A stretch of 64,000 bases of DNA from Symbiodinium natans (lineage: Eukaryota > Sar > Dinophyceae > Suessiales > Symbiodiniaceae): positions 186,001 to 250,000 of the forward strand of contig CAJNDS010001001.1 in the NCBI GenBank assembly GCA_905221605.1, given 5' to 3'. The position numbers and the translations under genes were made by a program. This document shows, piece after piece, positions 42,854 to 52,495 of this stretch; position 1 is the stretch's first letter; each line of letters begins with the position of its first letter. Below the pieces are notes generated by a model. The model ran no database searches. It was not told the DNA's origin and worked only from the letters and a program-made list of their open reading frames with translations.

Positions 42854-43299
42854 AGCCGCGCGCCAAATAGTTCGGGAAGCCATGACCACGTGGTTCCCGT
42901 TCGAAGGGCATGGGGCCGTGTACTTGGGGAATCATGGGTACTTGTAATCCCAATAAGCCTACTTATGACCTACTTAGAGAACTTAGGGGGCTTCTCAGTG
43001 CAGTTCTACTTGGGGCTCTAAGTACCCTGAACCCTAAACCCTAAACCCCAAACCCCAAAACCCCAAAAACTCTAAACCCCAAAACCCCAAAACCCCAAAA
43101 CCCCAAAAAACCCAAAAAACCCAAAAAACCCAAAAAACCCAAAAAACCCAAAACCCCAAAACCCCAAAACCCCAAACCCTAAATGCAAGAGGAGCCGCGC
43201 AGGCAATGGGAATGCGCTTGGACACGCAGGCTTGGATCACAAGGTCCTGGCTCCAGGTTGAGGTTCACAACCACATGCAAACTAATTTCGGCCCCTAGG

Positions 43300-43391
43300 G
43301 TTGAGGGTTTAGGGTTAGGGTTTAGGGTTTAGGGTTTAGGGTTTAGGGTTTAGGGTTTAGGGTTTAGGGTTTAGGGTTTAGGGTTTAGGGT
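43300..43391 (+). repeat. (TTTAGGG)n array
   Basis: About 13 units just upstream of the plus-strand ORF at 43426. A CCCCAAAA-type tract lies at 43033-43180. Confidence 0.9.
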
Positions 43392-43425
43392 TTGTTTGGC
43401 ACCAGGGTTTAGGGGCCCCCCCGCC

Positions 43426-43671
43426 ATGCCCATCAACAAAAGGCAGAGCATGTATGAACTTGTTGAAGTCGGACGGCCTTCAATGAGTGCCGGGCCAAAC
43501 TCGAGACCTCCACATCCCTTGCGTTTCGGATCAGCGCTTGATCTTGACTGCACTCTTTACGGTCCCTTCCACATAGAACTTCAACTCAACCAAACTAAAG
43601 ACGATGTGCAAAACGGTGTACTTCGGGACGGACCTCCTAAACCGGAACCTATAAACCCTAAACCCTTTTGA
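43426..43671 (+). CDS. Hypothetical protein, plus strand
   Basis: From the ATG at 43426: MPINKRQSMYELVEVGRPSM, then PLRFGSALDLDCTLYGPFHI and NQTKDDVQNGVLRD, 81 residues to TGA. The last residues (EPINPKPF) are read from telomere-like units. The minus strand has stops here. Preceded by a long TTTAGGG array, it points away from the deacetylase gene. Family unknown. Confidence 0.45.
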   Translation: MPINKRQSMYELVEVGRPSMSAGPNSRPPHPLRFGSALDLDCTLYGPFHIELQLNQTKDDVQNGVLRDGPPKPEPINPKPF

Positions 43672-44001
43672 GCAACAAGCCAGTGCGCAATCCGTCTGGA
43701 AGTTAGACACCGGAGGCCTTAAACCCTTTCATTCGACTTTGAACCCTTTTTGCAACAGGCTTGCCAGTCCCGCCCGAAACTTTGAACCTTCGACCCTAAA
43801 CCCTATCTCCCAAGCAACCTGAAAACCCTAAACCCTTTGTGCACCAGGGCTCTCTCAAGTGCCAGGACCCAACCCTAAACCCTAAACCCTTTCCCTAAAC
43901 CCTAAACCCTAAAACCAACCCTACACCCTAAACCCTACACCCGACCCAAAACCCTCCGACCTCCAAATTTGAAGACTTGAAGCCTCCCACCCGCCGTTTT
44001 C

Positions 44002-47000
44002 AACAGAAGTCCTCACGCTTCCGGAGGCCCTCCCAGGAAATGCACCTGTGCATGGCCAATCTTAGTTTAGGGTTTAGGGTTTAGGGTTTAGAGTTTAGGG
44101 TTTAGGGTTTTGGGTTCAGGGCTCAGGGTTTAGGGGAGGCAATAAAGAAGCCCCGTGGAAGCAATGCACCACTGATTCATCTTGAGGGAGTGTAGATTTT
44201 CGTTTGGAGTTTGGGTATTTGCTTGGGAGCTTGGGTTCTGGGGATTTGGGATTGTTTGGAGAGACCCTGCACAACTTCAGTAGTCCAGGGCTTCCGCACC
44301 GCTGTGACAGAGAGAGAGAGAGAGAGAGAGAGAGCGAACGAGACCCCTATATACCCTAAACTCTTAGCGCAGCGAGCTAAACCTCGTTGTGGCTGAGGCA
44401 CAGGTTGCCAAGGTCGTCGTCCTCGTGGACATCCACGCCCGCGTCGTAGAGCACCAAGTCCGGCCGGAAGTCGTCCAGTGTTCCCAACCTCGGCTGGATT
44501 TAGGGTTTAGGGTTTAGGGTTTAGGGTTTAGGATTTAGGGTTTAGGGTTTTTTTTCCCACCCGTTTCGCGGGTTTAGGGTTTAGGGTTTAGCGTTTAGGG
44601 TTTAAGGTTTAGGGTTTAGGGTTGAGCCTTGGTCTGAAGAGTCTTTCCGTTTTGAGCTGCCTAATGCCTTAGGGGACGACGTGAACCCTGAAAGGTTTCA
44701 TGGTCAATGGTTCCACAACAATTATAAGAGTATAGTATAGTATCAGATGAGGCATATTCCAGGCATATAAGCCCAAATGTCGGGCTTATTTAGACTTAGT
44801 CCCCAAAACAAATACCTTTCACAAAACACAAATCAGGCGTGCCGGCAAGTTGCAGACACTCGGATACTGAGGACAAGAATGCCTCGTCGCCGGTGCCTTT
44901 CCTGACGCGGCTTGCAGGGAATCAGTCCATCTGCATTCAACCCTCGGCCATCCTGATCCATCATCTTATGCGAGACCCTATAGTTCCTGGGTTACCTCAT
45001 AGTTAAGGTGCTACCGAGCGCACCTAAGGACCCCACAATTAAGTACCTGAAAGGATAGGGCTAATGCGTCCCCGGTTCTACAGCTCACCCTAAAGTTTCC
45101 CACAAATCGACCACGCCCCATCCATCCAGCCCTGCTTTTTTCTAGACTCAAGAGTAACCTAGGAATGAAAAAGGGTACCCTTTTTTGGTTTATAGTTTTT
45201 TTTTGCCGCCTGCCTCGCTGACCTCTCGGACACACTGCAGGGCACTAGTCTGGTACGTGTATAGGGTTTAGAGATTAGGGTTTAGAGGGGCATATAAGGG
45301 AACCTAACCCCCATAAAAAAGGGATGCTCCCACAAAGCTGTCGAGAGGCTCCAGCCCGACGTCGAGGTCACTCCTATCCTTGCCCAGGTGGGCCATTCCT
45401 TTGAAGCCGAAGGGGAAGTTGTCCTCACAAAGTTGCATTGCAGCGAGAAGTTCTTCAGATAATCTAGGCCCAGCTCTGCATATGCATGTTCCTGAAAAGG
45501 ATAGAAGCGTATCACCCCTTACAGGTCGGATCAATGAAGGAACAGAGGTCATCAGTTGTCTAAACATCGCCCTATGACCTGCAGAAAGCCCTGAACATCG
45601 AGCATGAGCATGTCCCAGCATGGGGTATTATACCCTATACCCCTCCCCCCCCCAAAAAAAAAAAAAACCTTTGTAGGGTTGATTCGGGGGATTGTGGAGC
45701 CCTGAAAATAGCCCATGCTGGTCCTTGCAGTGCACGGACAGGGTGAAGGCACGTGCCTCCTGCCGGAGGATCTCCGCCGTGCCGTCGCCCTGGTGCACAT
45801 CCAAATCCTTGCTTGGCAGGTATCCCTGCGTGCCACTGCGTCCCTAAACCCTAAACCCTAAACCCTAAACCCTAAACCCTAAACCCTAAACCCTATGAAC
45901 CATATAAACCCTGCAAAACATATATCCTGGCAGCTGGCAGTTCCCCCAAGCTTGAACCTCTGACAAACCACTGTCCGTACTACTTGCCCTTGCAGGCCTT
46001 ACGGCCTCAGTTTGCCAAGAGTAGGTCCCAGGAAGGATAGGGTAGGTGTGAAGTCAATGCCGGCGGACGTCGCAAATCAGGATGCGGTCCACAGCCCCCT
46101 CCTCCAGCAGCACCTTGCTTCGCATCGCGCTGGGCTCTGGGGCCTACTAGCTCCTTATCAGGTTCGGGATTTTGGCCATCCGCCGAGCAGGGTTAGGGTT
46201 GAGGACGTGACACGAATTCTAGGGTTCATTTGGTACCCCTAAGGGTCCACGTACCTATATGGTATATACTTGGCCCCTAAAGCTGCTATATGGGAACCCC
46301 TTTAAGGCCCAAGTATATACTATATGGTTACATGGACCCTTAGGGTACCCCCCCACCCCGACCACCTGGCTGGTCACTGCCAGGTCGTTGAGCGCCGTGT
46401 ACCCGCTCCCCCAGGCACGGTGTGCGTGGTGGGTCCTTGGGAGGTGCGTGGGGCTTTCTTTATGGAAATGCGGAAGAGTGGCCAAGGTCAGCGTGTTTCT
46501 TCGGTTGGCGAGAGATCGTTCTTGTTAGGTGAAGTGGCGGGTAGTGGCGACAGTTTATAAGCGCAAATCATCCCATATGTGGCTTGCGAATGCTAATCCT
46601 TAGGTACTGCGCCACTTGAAGTGCCGGCGCCGGGATGATTGCAATTCAAGCGTCTCGTGAGTCTTATATGCAGCAAGTACCCTATACGGGGTTCTAGCAA
46701 GACAACAAGTAGGTCCCTGGAGGTACTTACTGCACTTTCACTAATGCGAGGCGTCCCTAAGCCCAAATCATTACTACTATAATACGGGCCCCAATATTCG
46801 GTCATCTTATTATGACCTGTGACTCCCATGCAAACCCTACAAAGTAGTAGGTTATAAACTATACTTAAAATATAGGGCATAACTCCCCCCCCTCCCAAGA
46901 AAATAGTAGGTCAATGGAGCCCCAGTGAGAACTGACCACATAAAGGCAAGCATCCCGCCCGCCGTATTGCAAGCCAAGCCAGTCTCCAGGGCGAGCCGGG

Positions 47001-47031
47001 CAGTGAGCAGCGTGCCGGCAACCTCCAGCCT
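44002..47031 (-). CDS. Histone deacetylase superfamily enzyme (multi-exon gene, 5' and 3' ends not found)
   Basis: Zinc-dependent deacylase of the histone deacetylase/AcuC superfamily, removing acetyl groups from lysines (or polyamines in some members). Exons in coding order: 47031-46955 (VAGTLLTARLALETGLACN, then AGG), 46435-46366 (THHAHRAWGSGYTALNDLAV), 46134-46072 (VLLEEGAVDRILIC), 45807-45724 (DLDVHQGDGTAEIL, FTLSVHCK), 45423-45330 (DNFPFGF, RSDLDVGL), 44896-44830 (GTGDEAFLSSVSECL), 44488-44383 (DLVLYDAGVDVHEDDDLG) and about 44029-44002 (GLRKRED). Visible family residues are the His pair of THHA, the D-x-H zinc ligands of DLDVH and the zinc Asp of AGVD. Reading phase is kept at every junction only if several introns start with GA: after 46955, 46072, 45724, 45330 and perhaps 44002. 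A further exon may lie near 45.07-45.17 kb. The N-terminus and the C-terminal glycine-rich/Tyr region were not located. Family assignment is firm; subclass (class IV or bacterial-like) and exact ends are not. Confidence 0.9.
44306..44334. repeat. (AG)n microsatellite in a deacetylase intron
   Basis: About 14 AG units within the intron between exons 44488-44383 and 44029-44002. Confidence 0.9.
46236..46347. repeat. Foldback element, family 4, within a deacetylase intron
   Basis: Arms AAGGGTCCACGTACCTATAT and its near-complement ending GGTTACATGGACCCTTAGGG, with CTTGGCCCCTAAAGCTGC in the loop region. Close relatives lie at 7013-7124 and 16450-16555, looser ones at 1283-1380, 18617-18702 and 38020-38140. 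Confidence 0.7.
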
Positions 47032-47039
47032 CTCGGTTT

Positions 47040-47930
47040 AGGGTTTTGGAACACCTTCGCCCTTATAACCCCTACAGGGTTTCGGGTTTGGGTTAAGGGT
47101 TTAGGGCTACTTGAAGGTTCATGGGTACCTATCGTTACCCTTATAATATTGTAACCCTACTTGCAAGTACCCCAATGGCAACATTGGGCCCATGGAGATT
47201 TACCGTGAAAAAAGGAGAGACAATACGCAGAACTGCCGGCCTTGGCCCTAAACCCTAAAAACCCTAAAAAACCCTCAAACCCTAAAAACCCAAAAACCCT
47301 ACACACTCTAAAAACCCTAAAAACCCCTAAAAACCCTAAACTCTAAACCCTCCATGCACATGCACGAATCGCCGCCTCGTCCGCCGAACAAGGGCAGCAT
47401 GGTCCGGCCGCTGAGTGAACCTTGAGCTCGAGCCACATCTCTAAACATTATTTCATGAACCCTGAACCCTGAACCCTGAAACCTGAACCCTGAACCCTAA
47501 ACCCTAAACCCTAAACCCTAAACCCTAAACCCTAAACCCTAAACCCTGCCCTATGAACCCTAACAACCCTAACAACCCCAGGAACCCTAGGAATCCTAGG
47601 ACGAAGGAACTTTAACTATGATCAAACTAGAATACTTGTGAAAACAAAAACCTGTTATACTGTTCTGCTACAGATTTCATGACAGTGTCATTATGTTATT
47701 ATATGCTATTGTGCAAGTGCAAGTTAAAACAGTTCCCAACACCACTTCTGCGGGTTGAAGAGTCCTTCGCGGGCAAGCTTACTTTGTGTGCAGGTGCCTG
47801 GGTGTCAGAACAGGTTCATATACTCGTAGGAGGCAGAGCCACAATGTCTTCTTAACCTACTGTACAGTAAACCCTATAGACCCTAAACCCTAAGCCCGAA
47901 ACGCTACACCCTAAACCCCCGACTCTGCTC
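47040..47930. repeat. Stretch without a confident gene: foldback, telomere-like variants, AT-rich spacer
   Basis: A foldback at 47106-47190, CCCTAAAAA variants at 47245-47352, and CCCTGAA/CCCTAAA at 47459-47548, then an AT-richer unique stretch 47600-47880. An upstream deacetylase exon may lie at 47350-47430 but could not be matched. Confidence 0.7.
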
Positions 47931-48078
47931 AACGACTGCGATATCATGGAAGAGCTGAAATCGGCCTTCCACCGTTCAGCGCCCTCGTGAATGGCAGCAA
48001 CAGCTTCTCTACGAGGAAGGCATGGAGTTTAGGGTTTCGGGGCTATATAGGGTTTCTAAGGTTGGGTGTTCGGAATGA

Positions 48079-49606
48079 TCAGATCCGACTGCAGAAGCCG
48101 CTTTGGACTTCGCAGGCTTTGGGAAGTTCAGAAAGCACATCAGCCAAGCGAGCTTTGGTGCCGGGATCGAGGTCCGAGCGTTTCCAGCTCCGCAGGTCCA
48201 CGAAGTGATCCAGTTGCCAGGCGTGTTTCATTACCCCCGAAGGCCGCTTAGGCAGTGCCCATGGAGGATAAAGCAGAAGATGCTTGGGCTTATGTCCAAT
48301 GAGCCCTCGGAGTTCCAGCTCCGAGCTTGGGAAGATGAAGATGCCCGCCAGTCTAGAGTCATTTTTCAGTATCGACGCAATGAGGACATCGAAGTCTGCA
48401 GATTCTGCAGACTTCGATGTCCTCATTGCGTCGTCAGATGCATAAGCGACTTTGCCAAAATGGCCTCCACGCTTCGAAAGCCGCGCAAGATGTTTTTGTC
48501 CCCTTGCCTGCCGACGCGTTGCCTTTTCCTGCACCCGCCATTGCTGGCCGTCCCAGTCGAGCACGGAGTCCACAACGGTTCGTGCCAGAAGTGGACGCGT
48601 GAGCTGAAGCCCTGCCGCGGCAAAAACTGAAACAAGCTGCGCGTGGGAGCGCTCTTCCACCATGTGGTTTGGGCTGCAGAGCAGAATTGCATCCTGGAAT
48701 GTGGCATGCGGAAAGCTTTTTTCGTTCTGAAAATACTTCATCAGCGCCGGCCCGAGCTGGTCCACCCGATAGTCCTTGTCTCGCTGAGATCCGAGTCTGA
48801 TCCAAATGCCCCGTCTCTGGGACACCTCGCTTCCAGGAATCAGCCAAATGATGTCACGGTCCAGGGCTACGAGTACTAGGAGCATGCCATCATAGCCCCC
48901 GAAGCACGGCCGCAGTCCTCCCGGCAGCTGGAGGACTTGAGTTGAAGGCACAAGCCTCCGTTGATTGAGCGCCGCGGCTGCAACAGTGCGTCGACGCGCG
49001 ACTGGGAAGGGACGTGGACAATTTCAAACTCCGACGCCTCTGTAGAACTTAGAAAGCCATCTTGCAAACGGCGAAAAGACTCCGCTGCTTTTTGGTCAAG
49101 CTCTGTGAATATCTTCTAAGGCCACGAGAGCGTGACTGACGCAAACTTTCTTCGAAGGATGCTTCCTCCTCCGTGGGGAAGTTCAAGGACTTCTTCAGTC
49201 GAACAGGATCATCGCAAAGTGCCCGCAGTTCAGCGTCATAGGCGTGCGCTGCCTCCTCCTCACTTGAGAAAACTCCGACATAATGCTGCTGTCCTTCAAA
49301 ACGGACACTGGCCTGATACGTCGCTTGCTTCCTATTCCAGCACACACCATTGAACTGGCTCGTAGTCGAGCGTGCCCGACGCAACAACCTCACGCCGCTA
49401 CTCACCGCGAGGATCCTCGACAGCACGCTGCCGGCGAGGCTGACCTCCTCGCCTTCCTTCAGAGCCCTCCCGCGCACGCCATGGGCGCGCGCGCACAGGG
49501 GACGAAGCCATGCAGGGGCGACTCTTGGCGAGACGACTTGCCGCGCAGCGGCGCGGCGAGGGTGGCAAACGCTACTGGGCCATGGCGGCTCTACGACGGG
49601 ATTCAT
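48079..49606 (-). pseudogene. Decayed tandem copy of the AP2 + PD-(D/E)xK-like gene
   Basis: Three fragments in different frames align end to end with the intact gene at 52496-53917. 49606-49049 holds an N-terminal extension unlike the intact copy and the AP2 domain (FNGVCWNRKQATYQASV, HYVGVFSSEEEAAHAYDAEL). About 49067-48876 holds the first nuclease-like half (RVDALLQP, LCLQLKSSS). 48951-48079 holds the rest (WRVQEKA, GIFIFPSSELELRG). A frameshift lies at about 49050-49070. A second lies near 48900, where roughly 30 bases of the intact copy are replaced by 11. A perfect 61-bp inverted repeat (48373-48433) is inserted in frame in the second nuclease-like module. The antisense strand is also open (48103-48630) but that is a shadow. 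The product would be broken in its first nuclease-like module, so this is called a pseudogene; a rescue by splicing cannot be excluded. Confidence 0.8.
48373..48433. repeat. Perfect 30-bp-arm palindrome inside the AP2 pseudogene
   Basis: Two exact complementary 30-base arms around a single T. The intact paralogue has only one arm-equivalent, so this is a new inverted duplication that adds about a dozen codons in frame. Confidence 0.9.
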
Positions 49607-49904
49607 CGTGCAGCCAGAGGATGTCGGTGTGCCATGAAGTAGCGAAGCTCCGCCAACTTAAACGCGGCGTCAAGCTTTTGAGGGGCTGATGAACTGAAGA
49701 CTTGCTTGGCACTTTTTTGGAAAATGGGTACGCGTTTGGGGTACTTACTTATAAGGCTTACATACACGTTTGGGGCAAGACTGGAGGTTCACATAACTAG
49801 TGGCTGAGCAATGAAAACCAATGTGCAGCGCATCTACAACAGAACTTCAGCCCAACGCTGCCATGATTAATTTGTAACTACCAGCATGAGCCATAAAAAC
49901 CCTC

Positions 49905-49970
49905 TAACCCCCCCAAAAAGGCCCTTTACAGGGTTGATTATGGGGATTATAGGGTCGATCGCCCATCCTC
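49905..49970. repeat. Foldback-like element, family 7
   Basis: Shares GGGTTGATTATGGGGATTAT and GATGGGC with 21815-21903 and 45668-45722. In the deacetylase gene this type begins an intron just after an AG|GA donor. Confidence 0.5.
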
Positions 49971-50025
49971 GTAACCCTTCAGCCACCGAAGAATATGAGG
50001 GAAGGACACGCAAGAACGACCTGAC

Positions 50026-50119
50026 CTCTTTCAAGCCACGGGCACCCAATGCGTCGCCAGCGGACGGGATCCAGCGCATCCTCCACAAAGCCTCTGTAGT
50101 ACTCCTCCTCGGGGCTGCG
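50026..50119 (-). CDS. Candidate exon, unknown protein
   Basis: Reads RSPEEEYYRGFVEDALDPVR then WRRIGCPWLER, between GCATGCAG and AAGAG|GTCAGG. Clearly coding in composition. A foldback at 49905-49970 lies in the downstream intron. Confidence 0.5.
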
Positions 50120-50558
50120 CTGCATGCAAGTTGTGTGGTCCCTTCCTCACCCCAAAAGCCTATATAACGCAAACCCTGAAGGTGCAGCGCAAGAGGCACT
50201 GCGTGTAAGAAATCATTGGGTTCAAGGGGTAGCAATTACCCGAAATCGGTCAGTCCGCAACTGCTAAAGGACTACTAAGAAATCCTGAAGCCGGAGGCTA
50301 GACCCGTGTTTTGAGACTTCGGTCGATTATACTTCGCCCATTCGGCTTGAATATTGGCATCAACGACTCCTAATCTATTGAATTGTATTGTTAGCGTTTT
50401 AAATCTCTGAGCTTGCTGCTTGTCCCGCCTTCTCCACAAATTCAGGGGCCAGGCTATGTTAACTCGGGCCCACAGTGCTCAACATGGAATTAGGAAGTCC
50501 GAGTCCGGGGACTGGCCTTCGAGCCTGATTTTTCACAAAAGCAAAGCTTGAAGACATC

Positions 50559-50819
50559 ATGAAACAAGTAATTCGCAAAGGCAGGGGACTGGAAAGTGAG
50601 CTGGGAACATTACTTTCTCAAGTTTGTGGGATCCGACACCATGAGATCGCGGGCGCCCTGACGGACCTGACATGCAACATTGCTCGGAGCTTGCCAAGCA
50701 CTGCCGTCACCATATCAGCGAAACTCATCATTGAGCCCGCGCTGATCCTCTCGGTACGCATGTGCGCTCTTCACCCGCACTTGCTCCAACCTAAGCCCTC
50801 TCTGCATCCCTTTACCTAG
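50559..50819 (+). CDS. Plus-strand ORF, hypothetical
   Basis: 86 codons from an ATG: MKQVIRKGRGLESELGTLLS, GIRHHEIAGALTDLTCNIAR, TISAKLIIEPALIL, ending TAG. A donor GTACGCATG follows LILS. A minus frame (SMMSFADMVTAVLGKLRAML) is open over the same bases, so strand is uncertain. Confidence 0.35.
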   Translation: MKQVIRKGRGLESELGTLLSQVCGIRHHEIAGALTDLTCNIARSLPSTAVTISAKLIIEPALILSVRMCALHPHLLQPKPSLHPFT

Positions 50820-50915
50820 GGGCTCTCAAATAGGCTCTCAAACGCCGGGTCCTCATGCGCCAAAAGGAACCACTCGTCGGGGGGATCCGCGGGCTTGACG
50901 AAGTCCGACATGGAC
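50816..50915 (-). CDS. Candidate exon or very small ORF
   Basis: After the acceptor CTCCCCAG it reads MSDFVKPADPPDEWFLLAHE then DPAFESLFESP and TAG (ATG at 50911). Acidic, coding-like. Either a C-terminal exon or a 31-residue ORF. Confidence 0.45.
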
Positions 50916-51372
50916 CTGGGGAGCAAAAACAGGAGTACAATGCCACTTGCTTGAAGGCGGGCCTCGCCCCAAGATTGAAATCCCTGCAAACCCTATAAAC
51001 CCTAAAAGCCTATAAACCCTACACACCCTAAACCCAAATATTGAAACCCTATATAAAACCGAAATAACTGCGTATAAGATGTGGCAAAGGTTTGTATGGG
51101 CTTCCGATCTCAGGATTTCCCGGCCAAAACAAGTGGATCCTAATCCCTATGAACCCTGCACCCTCGCTGCATTCAAAGCTGCTCCACCAAACCCTCTTCC
51201 ACCAGGACCTCGGCCAGATCCTCGTTGCAAGGCAGTCAAAGCTGCTTTCAGGGCCGAAGGTTTTAAGGAAACAAAGACAGGGGCTCTGTTGAATTCGAAT
51301 GGGTTACTGGCGAAGGGGGCGGGGTGTAGCATATAATCGTACCATTAAAATCATTCATTAAAACTGTCATCG

Positions 51373-51977
51373 TCATACAAGGGTTGTTTTGATAGGAAAA
51401 ACACAACTGGGTAACCGGCAAAGCAGAGTTGGCTCTCCCTTTGGGCCTCCTGGAGTCTTAGAGTCCGAGACGCGGATGTGCCTCTGGGGCCGGAGGGAGA
51501 GGCCCCACCGAAGGGCCAGCGCAAGGAGAAACTTATATCGTAGCATAAAAATCCATACTACAAAACACATCATAATCGTATTGTACTGTACATAACAAAT
51601 ACATATAAGTAATACACATAAACCCGGTCCTTGAATTTCCACATGGGGAAGCGATGCGTTGCCGGCCATTCCGGCGAATAGGCCTGAGCGACTTCTGCAC
51701 GTTGGTGCGGTGTCTGTATAACTTTCGCCGAAAAACGACAACTACAAGCCACGCAGTCTAGGCAAATGCTGACGGAGCACACGTGACTGATCCCTACTAA
51801 GAGTGGTGCCTCGTGGTACACCGTCGGCGGCCCACGACGCCGCGGCCGGTAGCCCGCCAGCCGCGCCCGCGGCAAGCCGAGATGGCGGCAAAGCAAGGGT
51901 ATCATGGCGCTCTGAGCTTCTTTCCACGTCTCACGTTCTACATGTGTCTGCTTTGCTACTGCTTTGCTTGGCCGCAC
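51373..51977 (-). CDS. Two overlapping hypothetical ORFs
   Basis: The frame 51977-51570 (135 codons) reads HVERETWKEAQSAMIPLLCR and RFSAKVIQTPHQRAEVAQAY. The frame 51741-51373 (122 codons) reads VLLICICYVQYNTIMMCFVV, a likely membrane helix, then RPQRHIRVSDSKTPGGPKGE. They may be joined by splicing near 51.65 kb. The region lacks telomere-like units. Confidence 0.35.
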
Positions 51978-52495
51978 CTAATTAGGTATGGTCAAATCTG
52001 GCCCATGCTGGAGTATTGCTTAAAGGGTTTGATGATGTACGACGTGGTTTGGGATAAGGTGTCTAGGCTTGGAGCTGGCTTGGGAAGAGGGTTGACGATA
52101 GAGAGCAGCTGGGTTTCAGACGAGGTAAAGGGGGGGGGTGAGGTGTAATACTGTAATTACTGTGTATGATAGAAAAGAAGGTCCAGGGGGCCTCTAAATC
52201 TGAGATCAAGGTCGAGCTAAAGACCACGAACGTCTCCAGGTGTGTCTTCAGGTGTCGATGCGAGCTATATACTCTGTGGGATGGGTGGAGGGTGGGCCGC
52301 CAATTCTAACGACCTTGAGCAGACAAAGCGTTGTGAGGGCAGTTGTTTAGAGCTTACCGGTGGCAGGCTTCCATTCCAGAGCTGATAGACGAGCACACGT
52401 TTGCGTACACTTGCACGGTCTAAAGTTCCAAAAGAGAAGCTCCATCAACCCTAAACCCACAACCCTAAACCCCAAGAAAAAAAAATAAAACACAC

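Noticed and set aside
48103-48630. 175-codon plus-strand ORF
   Set aside because: It is antisense to the AP2 gene copy, whose minus-strand reading is confirmed by the intact paralogue at 52496-53917.
51079-51336. Plus-strand 85-codon ORF
   Set aside because: A minus-strand frame over the same bases (51147-51332) is equally protein-like and neither has a clear splice context, so neither was annotated.
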